A stretch of 64,000 bases of DNA from JANMCE01 sp963791625 (GCA_963791625.1 CAWBTA010000006.1:868001-932000), one strand, 5' to 3'; shown: positions 17,160 to 25,523, counted from the stretch's first letter. Notes: generated by a model not told the origin, from the sequence alone. Made by a program: numbers and translations.

Positions 17160-17942
17160 CTACCTCCGGGTGTTGGCGGGCTGGCCAAGAATTGCCAGGG
17201 TGGTGTCGGCGCGCAACCCGAGCCGCAACGCCTCGACCCCGAGCGCGTCACGTGGCGCGACATTGGCCAGGTTGACCTCGCTGCCAAGATGCCGGATGAA
17301 CCACGCCTGCTGATCTTTCCGAGGAGCCTCGAACACGATCTGATGCGGCTCGACGACGGTGAGCAAGGCATCAATCACGTCGGTTCGGACCATGCCGTCG
17401 GGGTTGAAGATGCCCACGGTGCCGCTTTCACGGCCTTCTGCCAGCACCCACGTGGCACCCGCGTCAACATCGGCCTGAGCCAGGTGTGCCCACTGGTCGG
17501 GAGTAAGGATGGACTTCGGGTCTTTCGCCCCGACTTCGGCGATGACGACGGCGTGGTGGCTGGCGTCAGCGATCAGCGCGGCCTTGTCGGCTGCATCGAG
17601 CCGACCGAGCCCGTCGGATACTTCGATGCATGGAAAGCCGACCTCTGCCATCCAGGCCAGGCACTCGGCGGTTCGACCCTGAAGCGTCGCGACCTCGAGC
17701 AACGTGCCGCCCGGGCAGGCCATCACGGCGTGCTGTACGAGCAGGTCGAGCTTGGCGGCCAGCTGTCTGTCGAGATACGAGCTGCCCCAACCCAATTTCC
17801 AGACGTCTATCGACGCGGAACCGGAGGCCAAAATCGACGCTGCTTCATCGACAGGAATGCCGCCGTCGATCACCAGAGTCAGGCCAGCGAGTCGAGGCTT
17901 CGGTGGACGCGCCGGAAGGTCGAGGAAACTCGGCTGCGACAT
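17160..17942 (-). CDS. phosphosulfolactate synthase (ComA)-like protein
   Basis: A 260-residue predicted TIM-barrel enzyme. Family stretches are VWKLGWGSSYLDRQLAAKLDLL, ACPGGTLLEVA, GFPCIEVSDGLGRL and WVLAEGRESG. ComA adds sulfite to phosphoenolpyruvate in coenzyme M synthesis; bacterial homologues serve varied or unknown roles, so PEP or a PEP analogue as acceptor is the informed guess. It is the first gene of the six-gene minus-strand operon, starting 25 bases from regulatory element D. Confidence 0.8.
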   Translation of the reverse strand: MSQPSFLDLPARPPKPRLAGLTLVIDGGIPVDEAASILASGSASIDVWKLGWGSSYLDRQLAAKLDLLVQHAVMACPGGTLLEVATLQGRTAECLAWMAEVGFPCIEVSDGLGRLDAADKAALIADASHHAVVIAEVGAKDPKSILTPDQWAHLAQADVDAGATWVLAEGRESGTVGIFNPDGMVRTDVIDALLTVVEPHQIVFEAPRKDQQAWFIRHLGSEVNLANVAPRDALGVEALRLGLRADTTLAILGQPANTRR

Positions 17943-17952
17943 ACGTCGTATG

Positions 17953-17975
17953 GTAAACGGTCATCAACTATCGTG
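17953..17975. promoter_or_regulatory. island regulatory element D (TCAACTATCGTG)
   Basis: The 39-base divergent gap between the ComA-like operon and the PurM-like gene contains GTAAAC (17953-17958) and TCAACTATCGTG (17964-17975), sharing ACTATCGT with elements A and B. Confidence 0.45.
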
Positions 17976-17981
17976 CAACGC

Positions 17982-18947
17982 ATGCGCACCTACACTGGGA
18001 CGTTACCTGACCTCGTGCAACGGCTTCGCACCTCGTCGGGCTGGATGTCGAAGTCAGAGATTTCGGTGGTGCGAGACGTGTTCGGGCCGGGTGACTGGCG
18101 GGCCGGCCCAGGAGATGACGGCGCGGTCGTACTTATCGGCAGCGAGTCGGCGGTGGTGTGTGGCGAAGCGCTGTTGCCCAACTTTGTCGAACGCGATCCG
18201 TACGGTGCCGGAATCGCTGCGGTGCTGTGCAACGTGAACGACGTCGCCGCCATGGGGGGCATCCCGGATGCGATTGTGGACACGCTCGTCGGCGACCGAG
18301 ACACATGCCGCCAGGCACTGGAGGGTATGCGCTACGCGTCGATCCTCTACGACGTTCCGATCGTCGGAGGACATCTCACGATCAATCCCAGCGCCAAGTC
18401 CCTCTCGGCCTTTGCGCTGGGCCACTGTCCAGGCCCAGCCCTGTCAGCCGACGCCGTTCGGCCCGGCCAACAACTCGGCCTTCTGGTCTTTCTGGAAGGG
18501 GAGATGCGCACGGATTTCCCCTTCTTCCGCTCGTTCAAGGAACGCGGTACCGAGTTGGCAGGCGACGTTCGGCTGCTGGCCACGCTGGCCAGTGACGGCT
18601 CAGTCGTGGCGGCCAAGGACGTGTCGATGGCGGGCCTGCTCGGTTCGCTGGCCATGCTGCTCGAACCGACTCGCATCGGCGTCACCGTCGACCTGGCCGA
18701 TATCCCGCTACCCGAGGGTGTCGACTTCGAGCGCTGGTTGATCTGTTTCCCGTGCTTTGCCTTTCTCGTCTGCTCGCCGACTGATCGAGTAGAAGAGGTG
18801 ATTGCTTCCGCAAGGAAACGAGGCCTCACCTACGCGGCCCTTGGCCAGCTGGACGACAGCGGTCGGCTCAACGTCCGTGACGGCGATCAGACCGTCACGG
18901 TGGTTGATCTCCAGATCGAGGAAGTCATCGGCCTTCGTCCGAATTGA
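17982..18947 (+). CDS. AIR-synthase-related (PurM-like) protein, Sll0787/NitF type
   Basis: A 321-residue member of the PurM/SelD/HypE/ThiL ATP-grasping family. The nucleotide/metal motif GPGDDGAVV and the NVNDVAAMGG motif are visible. This subgroup belongs to Nit1C clusters; the family often activates an amide oxygen with ATP. ATG 17982 lies seven bases after element D; the frame is open far upstream across the opposite strand's genes but that part is not coding. The end overlaps the convergent GNAT gene by 23 bases. Confidence 0.8.
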   Translation: MRTYTGTLPDLVQRLRTSSGWMSKSEISVVRDVFGPGDWRAGPGDDGAVVLIGSESAVVCGEALLPNFVERDPYGAGIAAVLCNVNDVAAMGGIPDAIVDTLVGDRDTCRQALEGMRYASILYDVPIVGGHLTINPSAKSLSAFALGHCPGPALSADAVRPGQQLGLLVFLEGEMRTDFPFFRSFKERGTELAGDVRLLATLASDGSVVAAKDVSMAGLLGSLAMLLEPTRIGVTVDLADIPLPEGVDFERWLICFPCFAFLVCSPTDRVEEVIASARKRGLTYAALGQLDDSGRLNVRDGDQTVTVVDLQIEEVIGLRPN

Positions 18948-19395
18948 GGTCGATGCACATCGGCTGGTGGGGGACGCCGACGTAGGTCTCGATGGCGCCG
19001 TCGGATCGCCACCCAAGATGCTCGAAGAACGCCACGTTAGCCGGTTGGATGTGGGCGATCATGACGCTGCCGCCCCGTTGACCAGCCATTGCGACGGCGA
19101 AGCGAACCAGCGGTATGCCGAGCGTGAAACGCCGAAATGGCGCCAGTACGGCGAGACGATCGCCTTGCCACTGCTCTCCGTGCTCGTCGAGCGGAAAGAG
19201 CCGAACCGTTCCGGCCGGATCGTGATCACGAAACGCTACGACCTTCAACGTGGTTGCCAGTTCATCGAAGGAGTCGAAGTCATCGTCGACGAACAGCTCC
19301 TGCTCCGTGACGAAGACCTCGGTGCGGATGCGGTGGTGCTCGGCGACTTCAGCTTTCAATGTGACGATGCGGCAGATGGTGCGAGCTTCAGGCAT
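18925..19395 (-). CDS. GNAT-family N-acetyltransferase, MSMEG_0567/Sll0786 (NitE) type
   Basis: A 156-residue GNAT-fold protein. It starts with EARTICRIVTLKAEVAEHHRIR and contains the FVTEQELF and AHIQPANVAFFEHLGWR segments of the Nit1C acetyltransferase-like group. The acceptor is unknown. Its ATG overlaps the radical SAM gene by eight bases, so the two are one operon. In some relatives this domain is fused to the PurM-like protein; here the two are separate convergent genes. Confidence 0.8.
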   Translation of the reverse strand: MPEARTICRIVTLKAEVAEHHRIRTEVFVTEQELFVDDDFDSFDELATTLKVVAFRDHDPAGTVRLFPLDEHGEQWQGDRLAVLAPFRRFTLGIPLVRFAVAMAGQRGGSVMIAHIQPANVAFFEHLGWRSDGAIETYVGVPHQPMCIDLNSDEGR

Positions 19396-20527
19396 TCGCC
19401 TGCAGGCTCATCGGTTTGCGACCGATCTGGATGGTCTTTTCAACGGCGGCCATAGGGGAGCATGCCTGACAACGTGAGCAACCCGCCAACGCCGTAGTGG
19501 CGGCTAAGCCGCGCTCGTGCAGGTAGGGGGTGACCCGGCGAACGATGCGCTCGACATCCATGTGTGGTGGCGTCACCCAGTCCTCCATGAGGCTTCCGGC
19601 CACGGGGCGCAACGGAACAATGAACGGGTACACGCCGTAGTCGATGGCCTTCTTGCAGCCCTCAATGGTGAGTTCAGCGTCCTCACCCATGCCCAGGATG
19701 ACATAGGTGGTGACCTGACCTGGCCCGAACTGCTCGACAGCCCGTTCCCACGCTTCGAAGTAGCGCGGAATACCGGTACGGGCTTTCCCAGGGGCGATGC
19801 GAGCGAGCACCGTGGGGTCGAAGGTCTCGACGTGGATGCCAACGGTGTCTGCACCCATAGCTCGGACCTGGTTGATGACGTCGAGATCTTCGGGCGGTTC
19901 GAACTGCACCTCGACCGGAAGCCCGCTGGCTTCCTTCACTGCCTGGGCACAGGTACCGACGTAGAGCGCCCCACGATCGGGGGCCTTGGTGGAACCGGTG
20001 GTGAGCGTGACGTCAACGGCGCCGTCAAGATCACGAGCAGCCACGGCCACTTCCGCGAGTTGGTCGGGACGCTTCTTGGCGATGGTGCGACCAGCGGCAA
20101 GGGAGACGCCGATGCCGCAGAATGCGCATTGGTCATCGTTGCCCCAGTAGTTACAGGTCTGGAGCACCGTGGAGGCGAGTGAGTCGAGATGCAGGAGCGC
20201 GATCTTCCAATACGGTATGCCCTCAGAGGTTTCCATCTCGTAGAAACGCGGGCGCGGTGTCATGCGCGCCGCGGCTACTCGCACGCCGTGTTCGTAGATG
20301 GCCAAACCCTCATCGTCGTCGCGAAGTTCGAAGGGCGATGCCATGACCTTGGCTGGAGCAGTGTCGAGCGTGAGGGCCATGTCCTCCACCCACAACATGC
20401 TCACATCGGTGGGGCCGGCGCCGCCCGACCGGCCGGCGACGATAGTGCTCGAGCGCAGTCCCTCGGCCTGGAGGCGCAACACGAGCTCGCCCAGGTTGGG
20501 CGACGCCTCAGATGCGGTGGTGGTCAT
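19388..20527 (-). CDS. radical SAM protein, MSMEG_0568 (NitD) type
   Basis: A 379-residue radical SAM enzyme of the Nit1C set. The cluster-binding cysteines are spaced Cx8Cx2C (CNYWGNDDQCAFC), wider than the canonical Cx3Cx2C, and a second cysteine group GCSRCQAC lies near the C-terminus, which could bind an auxiliary iron-sulfur cluster. A GGE-like loop is replaced by VTLTTGS. The reaction is unknown. It is followed by the overlapping GNAT gene. Confidence 0.85.
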   Translation of the reverse strand: MTTTASEASPNLGELVLRLQAEGLRSSTIVAGRSGGAGPTDVSMLWVEDMALTLDTAPAKVMASPFELRDDDEGLAIYEHGVRVAAARMTPRPRFYEMETSEGIPYWKIALLHLDSLASTVLQTCNYWGNDDQCAFCGIGVSLAAGRTIAKKRPDQLAEVAVAARDLDGAVDVTLTTGSTKAPDRGALYVGTCAQAVKEASGLPVEVQFEPPEDLDVINQVRAMGADTVGIHVETFDPTVLARIAPGKARTGIPRYFEAWERAVEQFGPGQVTTYVILGMGEDAELTIEGCKKAIDYGVYPFIVPLRPVAGSLMEDWVTPPHMDVERIVRRVTPYLHERGLAATTALAGCSRCQACSPMAAVEKTIQIGRKPMSLQANA

Positions 20528-20563
20528 GCGAAGCCCCCGAGGAATGTCGAATGCTGGTCAGAG

Positions 20564-20584
20564 ACATTTACTATAGGTGACGAC
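20564..20584. promoter_or_regulatory. island regulatory element C (TTTACTATAGGT)
   Basis: Located 40 bases upstream of the radical SAM start. On the minus strand it reads ACCTATAGTAAATG, aligning with GACGATAGTAAACG (element A) and GACGATAGTAAGCA (element B). Confidence 0.45.
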
Positions 20585-20588
20585 AGAG

Positions 20589-21239
20589 TCAATGGAAACG
20601 CAGCAGGTCGTGTTGTATTTCGGCCGCATGAACATTCCATTCGGAGCGGTCTGACGCGTAGCGAGCCTCGCCCAGTTCGCCTCCGATTTCGGTGATGCCC
20701 CCGACGGTGACATCGACCCGCACCGGCACTATCAGGAGGTGCGGGTTACCGGAGATTGGATCGGGCTCCAGCGAGGTATGAATACCAAGACCTGTTGCCA
20801 GATGTACTCGGAACTCCGGCACCGTGCTCAGCAGCCCGAAGCGCCGTTCATACGCCACCTCGGCCCATTCGACCCCGGCCTCCTCGGCCCCCGAAAAGGC
20901 TGCAACCTGGCGATCTCGCTCTCTTCGACCGTCAATTTCACGATCCCTCGTTGCGCACGCTGCGCCGATCACGTCAGGCCACAGATCCTGTCTGCCCGCA
21001 TCCTGAAGGTCGTCGGAAGGGGGTGGCGGGGACGCGTGAAAGGCCGACAGTTCCTCATGGGAAAAGATGGTTTCGCGAAGATGAGCGAGCACGGTGGCGA
21101 TAGCCGTGATGGCCAGTTTGTACGTGGCGGTGTCGACCATGGCCAGCGGATAGACCTTGGCTTCGGCCGATCGCCATTGCGCCCGAAGCGGAGCCAGGTC
21201 GAGTTCGTTCATCGGTGCTGCCTCGGCTTCCGCAGACAT
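20589..21239 (-). CDS. hypothetical protein of the island
   Basis: A 216-residue soluble protein with a helical N-terminal half (APLRAQWRSAEAKVYPLAMVDTATYKLAITAIATVLAHL) and a C-terminal half containing HLATGLGIHTSLEPDPISGNPHLLIVPV. No family was recognised. ATG 21239 is preferred to starts further upstream, which would run across the promoter; ATG 21212 is also possible. It is followed 61 bases later by the radical SAM gene on the same strand. Confidence 0.65.
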   Translation of the reverse strand: MSAEAEAAPMNELDLAPLRAQWRSAEAKVYPLAMVDTATYKLAITAIATVLAHLRETIFSHEELSAFHASPPPPSDDLQDAGRQDLWPDVIGAACATRDREIDGRRERDRQVAAFSGAEEAGVEWAEVAYERRFGLLSTVPEFRVHLATGLGIHTSLEPDPISGNPHLLIVPVRVDVTVGGITEIGGELGEARYASDRSEWNVHAAEIQHDLLRFH

Positions 21240-21269
21240 AGGCTGCTGTTGACCATGGTAGAAATGGTG

Positions 21270-21281
21270 CTTACTATCGTC
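21270..21281. promoter_or_regulatory. island regulatory element B (CTTACTATCGTC)
   Basis: Lies in the divergent region between the hypothetical gene (start 21239) and arcC (start 21347). It matches element A at 11 of 12 bases. Confidence 0.5.
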
Positions 21282-21346
21282 AATGTCATCTTCTCGTGCT
21301 GTGAAGTGTCGCGAGTGTGGTTCCGAACACTTCTGATGGAGTAATC

Positions 21347-22334
21347 GTGCCAGATCCAAACGACAAAGGAACCATCGTCGTAGCGCTTGGTGGCAACGCG
21401 CTCGACGCAGGCCGGCCAGGCCGGAACGTACCGGGAAATGTGCGACAACGCCCGTGTCATGGCGTCATCGATCGTCGAGTTGGTGGCTGCCGGATGGAAG
21501 GTCGTCGTCACCCACGGCAACGGCCCCCAGGTGGGTTCGCTCGCAGTCCAACAGATCACGGCCGCGTCGCAGGTGCCGGCCCAGCCACTGTTCTCGCTGG
21601 TGGCCATGACGCAAGGTCAACTGGGCAGTTTGCTCACCCTTGCCCTGCAGGAGAAGCTCAACGACGCCAAGGTGATCACGGTGCTGACCCACGTCGTCGT
21701 GGACGTTGACGATGCCGCGTTCTCGGCACCGGCGAAGCCCATTGGCCCGTTCTACGATCAGGCCGAGGCCGCACGCATCACCAACGATCTTGGGTGGACC
21801 ATGGTGGAGGATTCCGGTCGCGGGTACCGACGAGTTGTGGCCTCACCGCAACCGCTTGGCATCCTTGAAGCCGAGGCGATCTGCCTGCTGGCCGCCGGCG
21901 GCTCAGTCGTGATCGCCTGCGGCGGGGGCGGCATACCCGTAACGCTGACACCGACGGGGTATCGAGGCATCGACGCCGTTGTTGATAAGGACTACGCCGC
22001 CCAGCGCCTGGCATCCACCATCGGTGCTACGGCCCTCGTCATGGTGACAGGTGTTGATGCCGTTGCCATCGATTTCGGTACGCCTCACCAAAAGACGCTG
22101 CACGAGCTGCCGGTCGACGTCGCCGAGCGGTATTGCGCCGAGGGACAGTTCCCGCCCGGCAGCATGGGCCCCAAGGTTGAGAGCGCAATCCGATTCGTCC
22201 GAGAGGGCGGTCGTATGGCCGTTATTACCAGCCCCGAGAAGCTCGGCGCGGCGCTTGCGGTCTCAAACGCGACGGCCGGAACGCGTATCGTCCCGTCGGC
22301 CCCCGAATCGAAGAAGGCGTTCCGCGCCGCATGA
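21347..22334 (+). CDS. arcC: carbamate kinase, interrupted by a +1 frameshift
   Basis: Catabolic carbamate kinase, converting carbamoyl phosphate plus ADP to ATP, CO2 and ammonia. The first frame gives IVVALGGNALDAG; the second gives the rest, including VVVTHGNGPQVG, VIACGGGGIPV and the C-terminal MGPKVESAIRFV. Removing one C in GGCCGG near 21412 restores about 328 residues. GTG 21347 has a GGAG ribosome site five bases away. It overlaps fdrA by four bases. In E. coli a homologous kinase works directly after the FdrA-type carbamoyltransferase, matching this arrangement. Confidence 0.9.
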
Positions 22335-23866
22335 TCACCGCCGTTCGCCGGTACGCCGAGCGCTATGTCGACTCAGTACTCCTGCTCGCTGCCACTCGGG
22401 CGATGCGTGAGGCACGCGGTATCACCTGGGCAACCGCGGTCATGGCGACGCCGGCCAATCTTGAAGCACTCGAAGCCGAGGGATTTGTTGATGAGGCGCT
22501 TGGCGTTTCCACCGCGGCCGACCTCGTGCTGGTCGTCCGCGGCGGGTCAGCCGATGAAGCCGAGAATGGGCTAAAGCTGGGTGATGATGCCCTGTTCGGA
22601 GAACGAGTGGCGTCCAACGTGGCCACGGTGTCGTTCCGCACAACCGGTGCTGCCGCTGCCGGCCTACCGGGCGCGGATGTTGCGATCATCTCGGTGCCCG
22701 GTCCTTTCGCCGCCCTGGAAGCCCATAAGGCCATCACTGCCGGACTGCACGTGCTGCTTTTCAGCGACAACGTGTCGGTTGAAGAGGAGATCGCCTTGAA
22801 GGATCACGGTCGAGCGGCGGGCAGACTCGTGATGGGACCGGGGGCCGGAACGGCCATGCTGGGTCAGTGCGGCCTGGGCTTTGCGAACGTGGTCCGCCCG
22901 GGTCGCGTCGGTATCGTCGCGGCAGCGGGGACGGGTGCGCAGGAAGTGATGAGTCTGCTCGATCAGTGGGGTGAGGGCGTCACGCAGGTGATCGGGGTCG
23001 GCGGCCGCGATCTGTCAGAGGCGGTGGCGGGGCGCATGGCCCGGCTGGCGGTGCAGGCGCTGGATCAAGATCCGAACACCGAGCTCATCGTGCTGGTCTC
23101 AAAGCCTCCTTCCATGGAGGTCGCTCGGACTGTCGTCGCCGAGGCTCGTCACACGCCGTTGGTGGCGGCCCTCGTGGGCTGGCCCGCCGATGCCGCGCTG
23201 GTTGGCCCGGCGGCGGTTGCTTCCACCTTGGAGGGAGGGACGGCCCGAGCCCTGGAGCTCCTTGGCGGGGCGCCGCCGATCGAATGGTTGCAATTGCAAC
23301 AAGATGTCGAACAAGCAATCACGAAACTTGCCCCGGGACGCACACTGGTCCGCGGTCTCTACTCAGGTGGCACACTGTGCTACGAGGCGCTCACGGTGCT
23401 GCAGCCGCTCCTTCGTGGCGTGTGGTCCAACACGCCCCTCGACAAGGCGTTACGGGTTCCGGCTCCCAGCGGCTCGCACATCGCGCTCGATCTCGGCGAA
23501 GAGGAATACACCCAGGGTCGCCCGCACCCAATGATCGACCCAGCGGCCCGGCTCGAACAGCTGGCCGGTGTCGCCGAGGAATCCGATGTGGCGGTGATTC
23601 TGATGGACGTGGTTCTGGGCCATGGTTCGCATGCGGACCCGGCCTCAGAGCTGGCGTCACCCCTTTCGGCCATCGCCTCCCGTACGAACGCTCCCGTCAT
23701 TGTTGTCTACGTGTGTGGCACGCAGGGTGACCCGCAGGGGTTCGACCGCCAGTGTCAGGCCTTCCGCGACGCTGGCTGCATCGTGGCGCCCACCGGAGCC
23801 CGGGCTGCGCTGGCGGCGGCGGCGATTTCGCGACGTGACCCGTCTTTGGTGGGCGCCTCGCTATGA
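22331..23866 (+). CDS. fdrA: FdrA (AllF-like) carbamoyltransferase subunit
   Basis: A 511-residue protein of the FdrA family, built from succinyl-CoA-synthetase-like domains (ADVAIISVPGPFAALEAHKAI, GRLVMGPGAGTAMLG, GRVGIVAAAGTGAQEVMSLL, HPMIDPAARLEQL). FdrA/AllF acts with DUF1116 and DUF2877 proteins as oxamate carbamoyltransferase in E. coli. Its ATG overlaps the arcC stop and its own stop overlaps the glycosyltransferase start. The partner subunits are encoded at 11317-13427. Confidence 0.9.
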   Translation: MITAVRRYAERYVDSVLLLAATRAMREARGITWATAVMATPANLEALEAEGFVDEALGVSTAADLVLVVRGGSADEAENGLKLGDDALFGERVASNVATVSFRTTGAAAAGLPGADVAIISVPGPFAALEAHKAITAGLHVLLFSDNVSVEEEIALKDHGRAAGRLVMGPGAGTAMLGQCGLGFANVVRPGRVGIVAAAGTGAQEVMSLLDQWGEGVTQVIGVGGRDLSEAVAGRMARLAVQALDQDPNTELIVLVSKPPSMEVARTVVAEARHTPLVAALVGWPADAALVGPAAVASTLEGGTARALELLGGAPPIEWLQLQQDVEQAITKLAPGRTLVRGLYSGGTLCYEALTVLQPLLRGVWSNTPLDKALRVPAPSGSHIALDLGEEEYTQGRPHPMIDPAARLEQLAGVAEESDVAVILMDVVLGHGSHADPASELASPLSAIASRTNAPVIVVYVCGTQGDPQGFDRQCQAFRDAGCIVAPTGARAALAAAAISRRDPSLVGASL

Positions 23867-25059
23867 CGAGCGTGGCATTGCTTACCTACTCCACCAAACC
23901 GCGCGGTGGCGTGATTCACACGCTGGCATTGGCTGAGGCGTTGGTCCGACAGAACGTTGATGTCGAGATCATCGCGATGGGCGACCCCGCCGTCGGTTTC
24001 TTCCGAGCGGTCGCCGCGCCTTGCTCGTTCGTGCCGAATCCCCAGTGGCACGGAGGCACACTGGACGACAAGGTGTTCGCCACGGTTGACGCGTTCGCCG
24101 AGGGTCTGCGACATCGGAGCGACTCCCTTCCTCCGATCCTGCACGTCCAGGATTGCATCTCGGCCCGAGCCGCGGTGCGGATGCGCGACGAGGGTCTGCC
24201 GGTGCAGGTGCTGCGTACGGTGCATCACGTCGATGACTTCACGACCAAGGCCCTGATCGAATGTCAGAACCGTTCGATTCATGACCCAGATCGACTCCTT
24301 GTGGTGAGTCGCATGTGGCAGCAGAAGCTGTCAGCCGACTTCGGCGTCACCTCCGGGGTGGTCACCAACGGCGTCGACATCGGGCGTTTCGCGCCCCGAC
24401 CACCTGAACACGTCCTCGGCCGCCTTCGCGCTCAGGTCGGTGCCGACGGGCGGTTTCTGATTCTCAGTATCGGCGGTATCGAACCTCGAAAGGGGAGTGA
24501 CCATCTGTTTCGATCATTGGCGTTGCTGCGCGACAAGCTCGGACATCGGCCGGTGCTGGCCATCATCGGCGGTCACTCCTTTCAGGACCACCGTCCGTAT
24601 CGTGACGCGGTCATCGCCACGATGCCTTCACTCGATCTGGAGTTCGGTCGCGATGTGGTCGAACTCGGCACCCTGCCCGATGACCAGATGGTTGGGTGGT
24701 ATCACGCCGCTGACGCATTTGCGTTCCCTTCCGTCAACGAAGGTTGGGGCCTGGTCGTGTTGGAGGCGATGGCGGCGGGCACGCCAACGGTGGTTTGCGA
24801 TCTGCCGGTGTTTCGTGAGTACCTCACTGTCGGACGCGATTCTCTCGTGGTACAACCCGGTGACGACGAGGCGCTTGCCGATGCGCTGGCTGCGCTGGCC
24901 ACCGATGAATCGCTCCGTCGCCGCCTCATCCATGCCGGTGACCTTGTCGCTGCGCACTATTCGTGGGATGACACCGCGACGGCCCATCGCAGCATTTACG
25001 GCGAGATGCTGCGCTCGTTCTCTAACCGTTCGGATGAACGGCTTCGACAAGCCGGTTGA
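23863..25059 (+). CDS. MSMEG_0565-type family 4 glycosyltransferase
   Basis: A 398-residue GT-B glycosyltransferase. It starts with the subgroup signature SVALLTYSTKPRGGVIHTLAL; the donor-binding half contains ILSIGGIEPRKGSDHL and the E-x7-E element (FPSVNEGWGLVVLEAMAAG). This subgroup is associated with Nit1C clusters. Coupling to arcC-fdrA through ATGA overlaps places it firmly in the island pathway, implying that a sugar conjugate is made or handled. Its end overlaps the convergent Nudix gene by 38 bases. Confidence 0.85.
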   Translation: MTSVALLTYSTKPRGGVIHTLALAEALVRQNVDVEIIAMGDPAVGFFRAVAAPCSFVPNPQWHGGTLDDKVFATVDAFAEGLRHRSDSLPPILHVQDCISARAAVRMRDEGLPVQVLRTVHHVDDFTTKALIECQNRSIHDPDRLLVVSRMWQQKLSADFGVTSGVVTNGVDIGRFAPRPPEHVLGRLRAQVGADGRFLILSIGGIEPRKGSDHLFRSLALLRDKLGHRPVLAIIGGHSFQDHRPYRDAVIATMPSLDLEFGRDVVELGTLPDDQMVGWYHAADAFAFPSVNEGWGLVVLEAMAAGTPTVVCDLPVFREYLTVGRDSLVVQPGDDEALADALAALATDESLRRRLIHAGDLVAAHYSWDDTATAHRSIYGEMLRSFSNRSDERLRQAG

Positions 25060-25491
25060 GAAACGGGACCTGGCTGGACACCATCAGCGTGGCTGCGGTG
25101 TCAAGGTCGAACCAGGCGGCACGGTCGACCTCTGGGAACTCGACCATGCGGCCGGACTGGTAGGGCCACTCGATAGTGAAGGTGTTGCTGACGATGGCGT
25201 CGGCGTCGAAGTCGGCCTCGCGTGCGAACGCGATGACCGTCTTGTTTGCGGTGCGGACGCGGCCCAATTCCAGAGTCACACCGCTCGGAGCCGCTGACCC
25301 CATTTCCTCGGCGAACTCCCGCTCGGCCACCATGAGGAGATCCTCGTCGTGGTCCTCCCGGTGACCCTTGGGGATTGTCCAGGCCCGATCCTTTTGACCC
25401 AGAACGGCCCGCCCATGTGGGCCAGCAACACTTCGAGATGTCCACTGGTTGTTCGGTAGAGCAAAAGGCCGGCGCTCTCGACATGGGGCAC
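25022..25491 (-). CDS. Nudix hydrolase, interrupted by a -1 frameshift
   Basis: Small Nudix pyrophosphohydrolase. The N-terminal frame reads VESAGLLLYR and HMGGPFWVK; the rest, in another frame, reads AWTIPKGH, then the catalytic RExxEE (REFAEEMG) and FDADAIVSNTFTIEWP. Adding one A to the AAAA run near 25396 restores about 156 residues. The spacing between the Nudix glycine and first glutamate is one residue longer than usual. GTG 25491 is the likely start. The substrate is unknown; similar proteins act on nucleoside polyphosphates. Confidence 0.75.
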
Positions 25492-25523
25492 AGCGCTGAG
25501 TGTAGAGAACGCGAAGAGGCGCG

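Noticed and set aside
17124..17981. Upstream extension of the PurM-like frame
   Set aside because: It runs opposite to the ComA-like gene and has no homology; ATG 17982 matches the family.
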